NCBI GenBank assembly: GCA_015499995.1
Contig: JADNRV010000003.1
Coordinates: 1,302,001 to 1,366,000, forward strand
Direction of reading: 5' to 3'
Length of the DNA stretch: 64,000 bases
Origin: Flammula alnicola
Lineage: Eukaryota > Basidiomycota > Agaricomycetes > Agaricales > Strophariaceae
Positions 21,425-32,211 of the stretch are shown in pieces (the first letter of the stretch is position 1; every line of letters begins with the position of its first letter). A program made the position numbers and the translations under genes. A model generated the notes under the pieces. It did no database searches, was not told the origin of the DNA, and was given only the letters and a program-made list of their open reading frames with translations.

Positions 21425-22570
21425 ATGCCTTTTAACACTCAATCCAGTTATCAGTATTCACCTTTTGCAATGTTTTTCAGACAGAGCAGGTATGCCACTG
21501 GTCTTATTTCCTGCAGTATAGGTCTAGAAGGTACTGCTCCCTCTCCTCACTCCGCCCAGTCCTTGAGGAGTTTGCTATGCTCATTGAACCTCCTGATCGA
21601 ACCCAGCTTTGAGTTTGAACTTGATGCTTCCACTCCCATCAACTCAGAACCTAAAATTGACCTGAATGACTTTCCCATATGGGAAACACTCATCACATAT
21701 TCCATCACACAATGCTTCCTTGACTCAATCTTCAGCAATAGTGATCAGACCACCTTCATATAGACCTTCACACAACTTGACTTAGAGGCAGTGATAACCT
21801 TTGCCTGTCTTGAGGACATCCACTCCATCTTCCTTGATGTTTGCACCTTTAGGCAGCAGATCAAAATCTCAAGGAACACCATTCAAAACTGAACAAACAC
21901 TCTGAACTGACACACTGAATACCACATTCTGCAATATGTACACCAACCTCCTTGATCAATAACCACCTGTCAGCAGGACCAGAGATCGAAAAGAACCCAT
22001 CAATGGTGATCAATTCTCTACTCCACCCTGCAGACTGTTTCTTTGATCCAGAATGATCTACACCCTCCAAAGTCTTCCTTTATGCCTGATATATACCATC
22101 CAACCTGCTGACTGCAGGACCTAGTTGGCCCAAGCCAACCTTGTGCCATTCAACAGCTCAGCAAAACCTCAGCAGCCCTCCACTATATAACTACTCTATG
22201 CATCAATAACAATGGTTGCCACCTATAGTGTATTGCTTGAAATGCAACAATAAAGGACACCAAATGCTTGAATGCTGTATGTATAGGTGCAAGCACTGTT
22301 GGTGATGGGCGCCAAGCCACTCTATTGAGGACTGTCCCTACAATATGAGGTGCAATGCTGACTATGGAGTCTACAGACACCATAATGGCAACTACATGGA
22401 TGATGTCTATAACAGCAACTACATGGACAATGACTATACTGGCAACTACATCATCCTTCACAGCTGCAATATTGCCCTTTATGGCTGCTATGTTCTCCCC
22501 CAACTTCATTACCTCTAATGCTTGTTCTGTGTCACACCATTTGACCATCATGACATAATAGTCTGGGTTT
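21425..22570 (+). pseudogene. Chromovirus ORF3 relic with tandem zinc knuckles
   Basis: Decayed plus-strand frames contain DLNDFPIWETLITYS and DLEAVITFACLEDIHSIFLDVCTF, which resembles the helical middle part of ORF3 of chromovirus 1. Two knuckles at 22234-22335 follow: CLKCNNKGHQMLEC and CKHCW*WAPSHSIEDC, with one TGA inside the second. No LTR is seen directly downstream. I infer a remnant of the same accessory ORF from another element copy. The sequence is too decayed for a family call without the knuckles. Confidence 0.5.
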
Positions 22571-23036
22571 GAAAGATCAGAAGATGCATTGCAACTGTGA
22601 ATATATCAACATACCAATGTTTTCTTTTGAGGATTGAGAGTTCAGGGAGTCATTGCTGGTAATAGAGCTGCAGCTGGAAGGGGGGTTGTAAGGGCCAGGA
22701 TTCCTGAAAATACAATATAGCATGTCAATATCAGCTGATGCACATGGAAAAAAGGCTGATATACCCTGTTAGAGGCCATTTCAGTCCAGACATAAGACTG
22801 TCATGATTGTTTTCAGAGTTGGTTTGTTAGCTGTGCAGGACCAAGGGCCATTAGCAATCATTCAGCAAGACCGGGAACATTGTGTACAATATATTAGAAA
22901 CAGTGACAGGGTGCATTCGAGGGGCAGTGCATGTAGAGAGGAGGTAGCAAGGAATAGCAGATAGTATTGACTGCTGAGAATGGTTCATCATTGGATGTCA
23001 TATTTAAGAGCAGGGGGAAGGTGATGGACAGTTCAA
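22571..23036. other. Unassigned spacer
   Basis: No gene, TIR or tandem repeat was recognised in this stretch; it ends at the border of element copy C. Confidence 0.3.
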
Positions 23037-23971
23037 GCAATACTTTTCATTCCTCCACTGATTCCTCCCGGAATGACCGGATTCCAGAGGAATGGACCGG
23101 AATCCACAGGAATGGACCGGAATCCACAGGAATGGACCGGAATCCACAGAAATGATCAAAATTCTGGTTAGGACTTCAACTTAGTGGACTTAGACAGAAC
23201 TCAGAGAAAAATATCACTTAAAGATTTTGCATCTTTCAGGAATTGAACCCAGAGCCTCGGAAGAAATCCAGCAGCTAATATCCCAGCCCATTTAACCATT
23301 AGACCAGAGAACTGTTTCTGACCTACCAAAAACATCAGACTATATACCCTATATATTTATAATATATTTATAGATTGCGTAATTAATTCTGAGAGATTCA
23401 GGGTCAATGGGGTACCATCAAATTCAGAATTTCAAGGAGATTACAAATATGTATATGTCATCTCACTTGGGCAACTGAAATCACCTTATTTGGTCTGTTT
23501 TGTGGACCGTGGGAACTTTTTGCCAAAAAAGTAACTGTAGTGCACGCTTCCAGAATTACAATTATATCAAAATCATGTGACTAGCTGCTTTCATCATCGA
23601 GAAAAACGCAAAAAACTCAACGAAAGCCGGCGGTTTTGAAAATTGCATGTGCCAAATACAGAATATCTTAATTAGAAATAGGTCCCACAGTCTCATTTTG
23701 ATGTTATTTTATGTAATAGTGTGATATTTTCATGTTGGTGCTAAAAATAACCATATTTCCTTTTTTGGAAATAACCAGATTCCAGTGGCCATTCCGTTCC
23801 GGCCATTCCTGTTGGGTATTCCGGTTGCAGCTTATTCCGGTCTGCATTCCTCCGGAATGAAATTTCGCATTTTGGCTGGCCTCTCAGCCAAAATGACCCA
23901 AAAATTATTCCTCTGGAATGACCGGATTCCGCAGGATTCCAGTAGGAATCAGTGGAGGACAATAAAGACCT
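23037..23971 (-). mobile_element. Non-autonomous tRNA-core element, copy C (both ends present)
   Basis: Both ends match copy A: GCAATACTTTTCATTCC on the left and GGAGGACAATAAAGACCT on the right. The flanks (CAGTTCAA and CAATTACT) do not form an 8-bp TSD, so either the target copy has decayed or one end was rearranged. The right side abuts a shorter relative at 23976-24200. Confidence 0.82.
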
Positions 23972-23975
23972 CAAT

Positions 23976-24200
23976 TACTTAATACAATAAATATAGACTA
24001 AATCATGCACAGGTGACCGGATTCCATTTTCCATTCTGTTTTGCGTTCTGTTCCGGCAAATTCCAGTGCCCATACCAGATTCCGGGCCAATCCGGTATCT
24101 ATTCCACTGGACTGACATCCGGTATTTTGGCTGGTCCCTCTGCCAAACCTGTTCCACCGGAATTGCCCAGAATCCACTAGGAATCTGTGGGGGACACAAA
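23976..24200 (+). repeat. Related short ATTCCGG-type repeat, copy 1
   Basis: It shares TGACCGGATTCCATTTTCC, GGTATTTTGGCTGGTCC and GGAATCTGTGGGGGACACA with the reverse complement of 31586-31800. The end GGAATCTGTGGGGGAC resembles the GGAATCAGTGGAGGAC end of the larger element family, so the two families are probably related. Confidence 0.65.
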
Positions 24201-24206
24201 CTCACC

Positions 24207-25020
24207 ATCGACTTGTCGCAACAAGCCACAAAAATGTTCCACTTAGACAAAGATGGTAAAATGATATTTTCTTGTTGAACTTGAATGACTAATGACTAAT
24301 AACTCTATGTTTATACACTAGGGGTATTATTGACTGCATTATGGACTGTAGAGCACACCGAAGCCATTCCATGTTCAGTATACTTCCTCAACCAAGGCAA
24401 GGATCTTGTGATCTATAGCCTTGAGTCAGGAGAAATGTAAGATTTGCCCCCAATCCAATGCACACTTGAGGCTCACAAACAGGAACCAGGTCATATTGGG
24501 ATTCACAAATGTTGGCAGCAAAATACTCAAAATCCATTAAGAGCGCAATATTTGTTTCTCCCTGTTGTTCTTTGGAATTGAGGTTTACAGAATCTCCTAG
24601 TGGCAATGCTTGTGTTGATGAAGCTGGGAAGAATGTTGTAATTGACAATATTGGCACAGGCTATGATGTTTATCCCATTGGCCATTCCATCGCAATGCAC
24701 TTTTTTGAGGTCCCGACTACGCGCCAACACATCAAAGGAGTGGTTTTCTGCAAGAAAGGAATGTCGATTGTAGGGGGGAGGGACCACGGAAAAATCTACC
24801 TATTCAATCTGAAGGCCTCAGAAATCCATTTCGACCAAGTGATGACACACGGAAGCATATCATTCTTGATTCAGGCAGTGGCGGTGAGTTTCCAGATTCT
24901 GCACAACAATTTGGGATATTTATATTTTTTTCATAGTGTGCTAGTTTGGACAAACATCATCTTATCATAAGTGGATCTTCTGATAACAAATCTGATATCT
25001 GTGTCTGGGAAAAGCCAGTA
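24207..25020 (+). pseudogene. WD40-like protein fragment (multi-exon)
   Basis: The pieces in order are LTIDLSQQATKMFHLDKDGK; an intron about 24274-24321; WTVEHTEAIPCSVYFLNQGK and DLVIYSLESGEM; a decayed stretch with frameshifts; then VVIDNIGTGYDVYPIGHS, VVGGRDHGKIYLFNLKASE and, after an intron (about 24884-24939), HHLIISGSSDNKSDICVWEK. GGRDHGKIYLF and GSSDNKSDICVWE are WD40 blade strands as found in a mushroom-expanded family. The upstream part is cut by a repeat and the downstream part is missing after a GT donor at 25018. Confidence 0.55.
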
Positions 25021-25062
25021 AGTAGCTCTTTCTGCTCCATCATTCATGCTGATGAATACATT

Positions 25063-25779
25063 TTGGAAGACTAAGTGCATGCAGGAAAGGAGGATGTACC
25101 AGGATCAGCGTTGAGGAGAGTTGATCCTCATCTTAATCCTCATCATCGCCAATGCACTTACATGTAAATATTGGTTCCCCATGGTGAAAACGGCCAGACC
25201 TCCTGTATACCTCCTTTTCCATTGGACTAACAGGCTACTTTGTTGATAGGAGGTTGCAAATCTTCCATTGAGATTCAAAATTGTTTTCGGAAATTTGGGC
25301 ACCCCAACCCATGATACTATTTGCTCTCGCTATCAGAGGACACTCAATAAAATTGAGTATATGGAGAAACTTGACGATGCCCTTCTGGAACGGCTCGACA
25401 ATCGAATGTGGTGCAAGTTTCTCAAGATGGGCCCAGAACTCATAGAGAAAGATCACAAGTTTCCTGACAATAAAGACGAGAGCCAGACGGGAGTTGATAG
25501 ACAACTTGCTATCAAAGGTCAAGCATGAGGCATGAGATTGATGAATTTCTGGCAGGCTTATTATTTTCTGACTGGTACTGACAGCTCTGCGGTTACAAGG
25601 GATATATGGAGATGGAAGTAGATAGACCAAATAATACATGACAATCGATCTATATAAATATTACCAATCATGGCAATGTTAACAGATATTCGAGATGAAG
25701 TGGCAGAATAACAGTATAGAACAGAATGGCACAGAGAGGGTACACCCACCCTATAAGTCTCCTTTTGTTGTGTCATTTG
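25063..25779. other. Unassigned sequence with an open frame at 25268-25528 (+)
   Basis: The plus frame reads TPTHDTICSRYQRTLNKIEY followed by EKLDDALLERLDNRMW. It has a charged, possibly helical composition but no domain I know. The minus strand is also open over part of it. It lies between the WD40 fragment and the Copia LTR. Confidence 0.3.
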
Positions 25780-26221
25780 TATTGGAAACAATTTTAACTT
25801 ATAGCGAAGACTCTCAGTTGTTTGGGTAGCAAATGACTATATTATAATAGTAAGTACCTTATAGTGAAGACACTATGGTACATGTGAGTCAAGATATACA
25901 ATGAAATGGTAATTAGGAATCTCGCCTCAGTTGTTTGAGTAGCAAACGACTGAAGGCAAGTTGACGCAAGTACAGTACTTTATGTGATACATAGTAGAAT
26001 GTACCATAGATAACTGTAAAGAGTAAAATACATGTTTAGTATGTCAGTTGACAGATACGGTCCACTGAGAACGACATAAAAAGTTTAAAGCAAGTGGAGT
26101 GCGAGAGCACACTAACTAAAAGAGTATGCACAAAGCATACATACTAATTGTTCATTGGGGAGTACAAGCATATGTCTGTGCGTGAGGTGCTCAGATTGAG
26201 TTTGTTCCATTTGTTCCAATA
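25780..26221 (-). repeat. 3' LTR of a Copia element (~442 bp)
   Basis: On the minus strand it begins TATTGGAACAAATGG directly after a polypurine tract and ends GTTTCCAATA, with inverted ends TATTGGAAC/GTTTCCAATA. The canonical TG start is changed to TA. The copy of CTCAGTTGTTTGGGTAGCAAA at ~25815 is repeated near 25925. Confidence 0.7.
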
Positions 26222-26504
26222 CTCCCCCTCAAACCAAGACGAGGCTGAGTTCAGCTGCAAAGTGTTTGACCTTGGGGAAAGACAGAGCCTTAGTGAGTGC
26301 ATCAGCAATCATCTTGTCAGTTGAGCAATAAACAAGATGCAAAGAACCATTGTCGATGATCCAATAGATGAAATGGAAACAGATATCAATGTGTTTCAGG
26401 CGAGCATGATATTGATGGTCCTTTGTGAGCATAATAGCCGAAAAGAGTTCCTTTCCAACTACCACCTTATGATGTGAACTATGTGAGATGCCCCCAAACC
26501 CCGC
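26222..26504 (-). pseudogene. pol: Copia pol C-terminus (RNase H), truncated
   Basis: The minus frame reads HHKVVVGKELFSAIMLTKDH, then YHARLKHIDICFHFIYWII and LVYCSTDKMIADALTKAL. This is the C-terminal Copia RNase H signature (a KHIDI-type motif and an ADxLTKxL motif). It runs into the polypurine tract GGTTTGAGGGGGAG (26222-26236) and the LTR. Upstream it is cut at 26504 by a gypsy LTR, so nothing else of pol is left. Confidence 0.85.
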
Positions 26505-28276
26505 TGAAGAGACCGCGAGCGGCTAGCTGTGAACGGACTACTATTCTTCTTACCTGAGCTATTTTTAGCACTTAGTAAAGCTTATAATGTAGTCTAAATG
26601 TTACAAGTCCGGACATTACAATGACAAGACTACTAAGGACTAGAGGAAACTATGCAAGATAATGAGGAATGCACAGTTTAATAAAGACATTATCATTAGT
26701 AACTATTGAGATACTAGTCAATACATCTAATGAAGTGTACGGAAATAGGCGCCTTTCAGTAATATCTTAACCATCCGGCCTATACAGCGAGGGCGCGGAT
26801 CTCTAGATTAAAAGAATGGACATCTAGGCACACTATAGGACAGGTCGTGTGACATTGCTGAGGGCATCAAGGACAGTGGAGCAGCCGGGGTAAAGCAGAC
26901 GCCCATAAACGCGCCTGTAGCAACGCCGATCAAAGCTCGGATCAGAGGGATACCTAATTGGGAACACATACCATATCGGGTAATAACTGGGTACAGGAAG
27001 ATTTCCGGGGTGCATAGCTCAACACAGCGAGATCCCAGATGCATGCCGAAGGTACCAGAGTATCGGGTACAGAGGGTGAAGGGTTACAACCCTAATCACG
27101 AGCATTATCTCGGACAGAATGTGCGTGGATTGCCCGAGCGTCTCTGACAAGACATAGGCGCTTCTATGCTCCGGTCAGCCCATAGCCAATGACAGGACAA
27201 GATACCAATGAAAATAAAAGGTCACGAGCCTGTATACCATGTGGTCGAGGAGGATTAAGTCTTAGGCGCTTAAGTTAGCCGAGCCGACGACGATCTGAGC
27301 CCCCGATCCAACCAAAAAGGCATGATTGAGCGGACGCGCACGGAAACTGTACTCCACAAGGCCGCCGCTCACGCACAAATGCCCATAAAATCTCTATATT
27401 CTCGTCATTGCATCTATGTAATAATATATCATCTCAGTAGTATATAAGCAGCCCTGTAACACCGTAGAATACAAGCAATTTACCACCCACGAGATACAAG
27501 CGCTTAAGAGTTATATCTTAAGTGTTTCGCCTCCAAGTACCAAGTAGCTTCAAAGCGAGAGTCCCATAATATAAAGAGAAACCAAGTAACGATATAAACA
27601 AACTGTTAAGACGAGAACACGTGTCTAAGTGATTCGCCAAGACAAGTAAAGAGAGTTATAAGCCAAGGAACCTGTCTAAGTGACTTGTTCAAAACCTACC
27701 CTTTGTCAAAGGACATCTGGGGACCTGGACTGTAGTGTCAGTAGACAAAGCATCTACGCGCCTCTGGCCATTGTTAAGGGACTGTAGTGTCAGCGGATAA
27801 GACATCTGCGCGCCTCTTTCCACAAGTATAGTTTTTGAGACAAGTAAAGACAAGTTAAAGGGCATAGAGCCATCTTCTCAATTGGAGAACAAGACAAAGT
27901 GAGATCAGTTAGCAGTTTGTGCATAGAGCACTAGTTTCCGAGTACCAGACCAGCATTTTACACAAGTCTATTGGACTTAAAATGACCCATTGACTATAAA
28001 CGCGCCTAAGGCCTTGCCTGAGCCGTTACATAGTTAAACACCTTCTTTTATCGTGCACCTACTATCAGGTATCGATATTATAAAACTATTATCCTCCCCT
28101 TGGATGAACTAAGTCAACTAAACATTGATTTGGGTGTTTGAGTGTAGTAAAAATAGTTATTAAAAGTGAAGCAAGTCGGATTTGATAGTATCCCTTTAAT
28201 AGACCTTACAAAGTCTATTGAAAGCGACTACTTGATTATCTAGTAGTTCACACACACACCGCACTAAGCATCTTTA
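26505..28276 (+). repeat. Solo 1.77-kb gypsy LTR, copy 1
   Basis: It starts TGAAGAGACCGCGAGCGG and ends AAGCATCTTTA, matching 47877-49651 over its whole length; most differences I noticed are C-T or G-A changes. CCGC stands on both sides (26501-26504 and 28277-28280). The left flank is Copia, however, and the right flank is a chromovirus 3' end, so the borders may come from recombination. Two ~50-bp tandem units (GACTGTAGTGTCAG...CGCCTCT) lie at about 27727-27822. Confidence 0.88.
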
Positions 28277-28513
28277 CCGCCTGGTATATGCTGCACAGAA
28301 TGCAGTGGAGAAGGACACCTGGGAGTTGATTGCCCCAGCTATCAATGTGGAATATGTCAATGATGGCACCCCGGACACACGACACTCAGCTGCCCCTTCC
28401 ATTACTACAATCACCAAAACCCCAATGATGACCCGTATGACAGATCTCCCTACTTGGAGAGCAGGCATGATTAAGAAAAAAATAAGGACATCTTTGGCAT
28501 AGAAAGGGGGTAA
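28277..28513 (+). pseudogene. Chromovirus 3' end: ORF3 zinc knuckles and polypurine tract
   Basis: One plus frame reads CTECSGEGHLGVDC (CX2CX4HX4C) and CGICQ*WHPGHTTLSC (CX2CX6HX4C, with one TGA), followed by PNDDPYDRSPYLE and a purine-rich end AGAAAGGGGGTAA. The order knuckle pair, polypurine tract, LTR is the same as in chromovirus 1. The upstream part is replaced by the 1.77-kb LTR. Confidence 0.7.
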
Positions 28514-28969
28514 TGTTACAATCTGCACCTGGCATGTGCATGCATGCTTATATGTACAGACTTTTTTTCTTACTTACACTTAGCTGTACACCTTCCATCC
28601 ACATCTCAGACTATCTCACTTGCCTATATGGCCCTCCTCCACTATCACATCTATCATTTCACCTCTATTTGTTTCTCTTTTATCAGTTTTACTTACATTG
28701 TCGATACTTCTCAATGATACACATCTCATAACATATTTGACACATGTTTTACTTATTACTCCTGACTCACGGATATGTATATATATTCAAGTAACACCAC
28801 CATGTATTCTCTAGCTAGATCTTGAGAATCATAGCTTACTTGACCACTTGAACACTCCAAGTCGCTTGTGAGCAACTTGAGTAACTTCATACTCAAAACT
28901 ACAATCTTGACTTCATAACTTAGGCACTCTTTGTCTTGGCAGACTTAGTAGTGCTCACTAGTCATAACA
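28514..28969 (+). repeat. 3' LTR of a chromovirus-1-related element (456 bp)
   Basis: It begins TGTTACAATCTGC and ends GTCATAACA. It shares layout and short segments with the chromovirus 1 LTR (AGCTGTACACC; CTAGCTAGATCTTGAGAATC near 28811 against CTTAGCTAGTTCTTGAGAATC), but most of it has diverged. It is therefore a sister family. Confidence 0.8.
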
Positions 28970-31585
28970 CTATCATAGAGTGTGGGTCACACAGGAATAT
29001 AAAAATAATGGTTCAATCAATTGTTATTCCTTAAGTTATCTGTTTATTAACTGTTTTTCTCTCAGATATTCCTTCTGGCCATCTGCTTTACCTTTACAAC
29101 TCCAATTATGTGCTGGATTTGCTCACTTTTTGCAACTTGATCATCTTACTCAATGTCCTGGATTTCAGGACATATACCTGTCCTGATATTGATGTCCTTG
29201 ACAAGCTCATGCCTTTGCACTGAGCCTGGATGGTCAGATTTAACTGCAATGCACTTTCTTCTATAAAGAGGCAACCCTTCAGGTATACATGAGGCCTGGC
29301 ATACATTCTGGTCGATTGAATCTTCATGTGGAGGGACCTTCACATCTTATATGAAGCACATGAGGAGAGGTTAAACAATAAATGTTATAAATGCTTTATC
29401 TTTTGATTCTGGCCCTCCTGATATATTGCCATCCAAAGTTGCCCTGCAAAATCTTTGCAATCAGTATAAGGACAAAGCTGTGATTGCAACTTCCAAGCAT
29501 CACATCGAGGTGAACAATTTGCAGAAATATTTAGAAGGTGAGTTATGCTCTTTATTTCTGCCATAAAAACTAATCTTCCACTGAATTGTCAAAGAGAGCA
29601 AATTCCAGGACCTTGAATCACTCAAAGGGGTGAAAAAGTGTAACAAATGTGAGTCAGCACTGTTTTATTTTTGACGGGTTCTAACTTATACCCAACAATG
29701 AATCACTCACCTTGGTCTTGGCATGGAAAGTGATGCACATTGACTGGTCTGGCTGGAGAGAGCAAAGGTACTCAAATTCAACCATGGTACTAAAGCCTTT
29801 TTCCACCAACTGATAGTGATCCATAATTGAAAAGAACTGTCCATGATTAGCTAGCTTTCTTTTCTCCTTATCAAAAACTTTGCAATTACCAAGGGTGTTA
29901 TACTATTACTGCAACTTGCCAATGCCAAGATAGAGCACATGAAGAGCATGTGACATGAATCATGTATGGTCATCATTGTGAGTGGTGCTATGTCCAACCC
30001 ACAACATCACCAGCCACTTAACAATGAGTTCATCAGTAAGCACAGCAGCAGAAATAACCAGATGGGCTCTGCTGAAACTGACTAGGAAGGTTGGGCAGCA
30101 TTCTAGATTGACGGAAGACACTCAGCTAAATGCAAAGAATAAACTAATTTCTTCAAAGCAACTAAAGAAACTTACATATCATCAAACCAAGCACTTCTCA
30201 TAGAGAATGCTGCTTGTGCAGTGACATCTTGCTTGGAGTCAGTAGAGTCACACTTTTTCTCTTCCACTATGGCTGTCTCATAGCTATCTACAACCTCAGA
30301 AATGATAGCAACTTTAGAATGGCAGACTCAATAACCCAGACTTTCATCAAGCTCCACTATCACATTCATAAAGGAATTCTGTTTGAAGAACTGAGGAAGC
30401 TAAAGCTAATCAAATTTGATAGCAACACTTACAAATGAAGGAATTTATTTCTTTTTAGCATTATTATTGGCTGACATCTATTTATGGCTGCCTTTAGAGA
30501 TAGTCTGCAAAGGCTGGTCTCAGAGATCAAGAAGGAGCTGAACAATCTTTGTTATGGCAAGAACTTCAGTCTCAATATTTCTGACTATGTGTCTGATCAT
30601 TGAGCAATGATACACAAGAGCTACAGCTGGGTTTACAACAAATTCTTTCTTTCAGACTGCTTGGCGCCTTTGAAGGAAATAAATGATGACCTGAACTTTA
30701 GTGTCATTGCAGAAAAGTGTCTAGCATAGATGGATGAGAAGCTGTCAAGACACTTGACTTCAATATAATGGCTATAAAACACGTACTGGACTGCTGTGAC
30801 TTCATCAACCTCAAGCTTATTCTTTTTGTCTATTTCCCTGCAGGTCTATGCTCAAGAATTACCTTTTAATTATTAGGGCACTTAAGGAGCATTTTATTTT
30901 ATTTGTAAAGAGTGAAAGAGGTGAGAATGCTGAAAGAAGAGGCCAAAGGGCCATTTCTCTGTGTTATAAGCATCTATGGGTGCAGAAATTCCAGAGAAAT
31001 AAGCTTCTAGCAATGATGTATACTATTTGGAACTTTCTAGAAAACTACTATGATGCTCTGGACATGGGCATAATGGAATATTATCAAATGTGTATGTGAA
31101 AATAGAGCACATATTTCTCAGTTTTGAGCTGAAGGTATTCATTGAAGGACCCAATGTCTTGAATATTTAGATAGGTCATTCATGTGCAGTCACTAATTTC
31201 ATCTATACCACAAAGTACAACCATCTTTTATTTCTTTTTATTTCTATCCAGTTCATATCTTCTCAAATATGATAGAATTTCTAAGGCCCAGTAGAAGGTT
31301 ACTGGCTTCAAGATGTGTTGCATCCCCAGAAAAAATAATAATAAATATTGAAAACCAGCTAAAAAGTGTTGTCAAAGGCTATATGAATAGTGGTAGCATA
31401 TGGAGAAACAGGTCAGGGCTCTGATAAAGGGGTTTATAAGACATGGTGGAAGTGGGCAAACATGAGAGCAATGACTAAAAAGAGTTAGAGTAGAGTTAAA
31501 ACAATTATTTATTGTAGGTTTTCATGAAAATATGTTTAAATGAAGAAAAAGAGCTAAAATAGAATTGTATAGGTCTATACTTGAG
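28970..31585. other. AT-rich relic region without an assignable gene
   Basis: Open stretches are short and on both strands. The most protein-like are VALQNLCNQYKDKAVIATSK with a GT donor at 29539; LFHYGCLIAIYNLRNDSNF near 30250; and IKKELNNLCYGKNFSLNISDY near 30510 followed by LKEINDDLNFSVIAEKCL. None matches a family I recognise, and stops are frequent. It could be one decayed coding element of 2 kb or more. Confidence 0.3.
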
Positions 31586-31800
31586 TGCTTTTGTGTTCTC
31601 CATAGATTCCTAGTGGAATCTGGGTAATTCCAGTGAACAGGTTTGGCAGAGGAACCAGCCAAAATATTGGATGTCATTCTGGTGGAATGGGTACCAGATT
31701 GGCCCAACATCTGGTATAGGCACTGGAATTTGCCAGAACGGAATAGAAAATGGAATCTGGTCACCTATGCAGTGATTTATTATATATTTATTGTATAATC
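31586..31800 (-). repeat. Related short ATTCCGG-type repeat, copy 2
   Basis: It is the inverse of 23976-24200, sharing TAGGCACTGGAATTTGCC and GGAATCTGGTCACC in orientation. It is followed by three tandem ~27-bp units (AATCAATAAATTAAGTAATT...) at 31797-31880. Confidence 0.65.
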
Positions 31801-31880
31801 AATAAATTAAGTAATTAATTAATCAATAAATTAAGTAATTCATTAATCAATAAATTAAGTAATTCATTAATCATTTCCTA
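31797..31880 (+). repeat. AT-rich tandem repeat, ~27-bp unit
   Basis: AATCAATAAATTAAGTAATTCATT-like units are repeated three times in a row. Confidence 0.75.
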
Positions 31881-32211
31881 CTAATTACACATTTTTGGTT
31901 AATTCAGCACAAATTGATGGATTCCAAATAAGGCTGGACACGAGTCTACTCACGGATCACCTGGATCCGTACCCGCAAGTAATTAAGTACCCCAAATCTG
32001 TACTTGGATCTGTACGGGATTGTTCTCATGGATGACCTGGATCCATGGGTAAAAACCCACAAGTAGTGGTAAGTACTCATATACCCACCAGACTGCGGGT
32101 CATTGCAAGTACTTACAGGTATACTTGCAAGTATGAAGGAGAATACCCAGAAAAAAGTCATAAAACACCGGATATCATTCATATTTACATGTTAATTGCA
32201 GCAATGACCAA

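Noticed and set aside
23029..23979. An 8-bp TSD for element copy C
   Set aside because: CAGTTCAA and CAATTACT share only a CAA; I do not count this as a duplication.
26808..27044. Minus-strand frames in the 1.77-kb LTR (also 48152-48415)
   Set aside because: They occur in both LTR copies only because the LTRs are alike; no retroelement domain is present.
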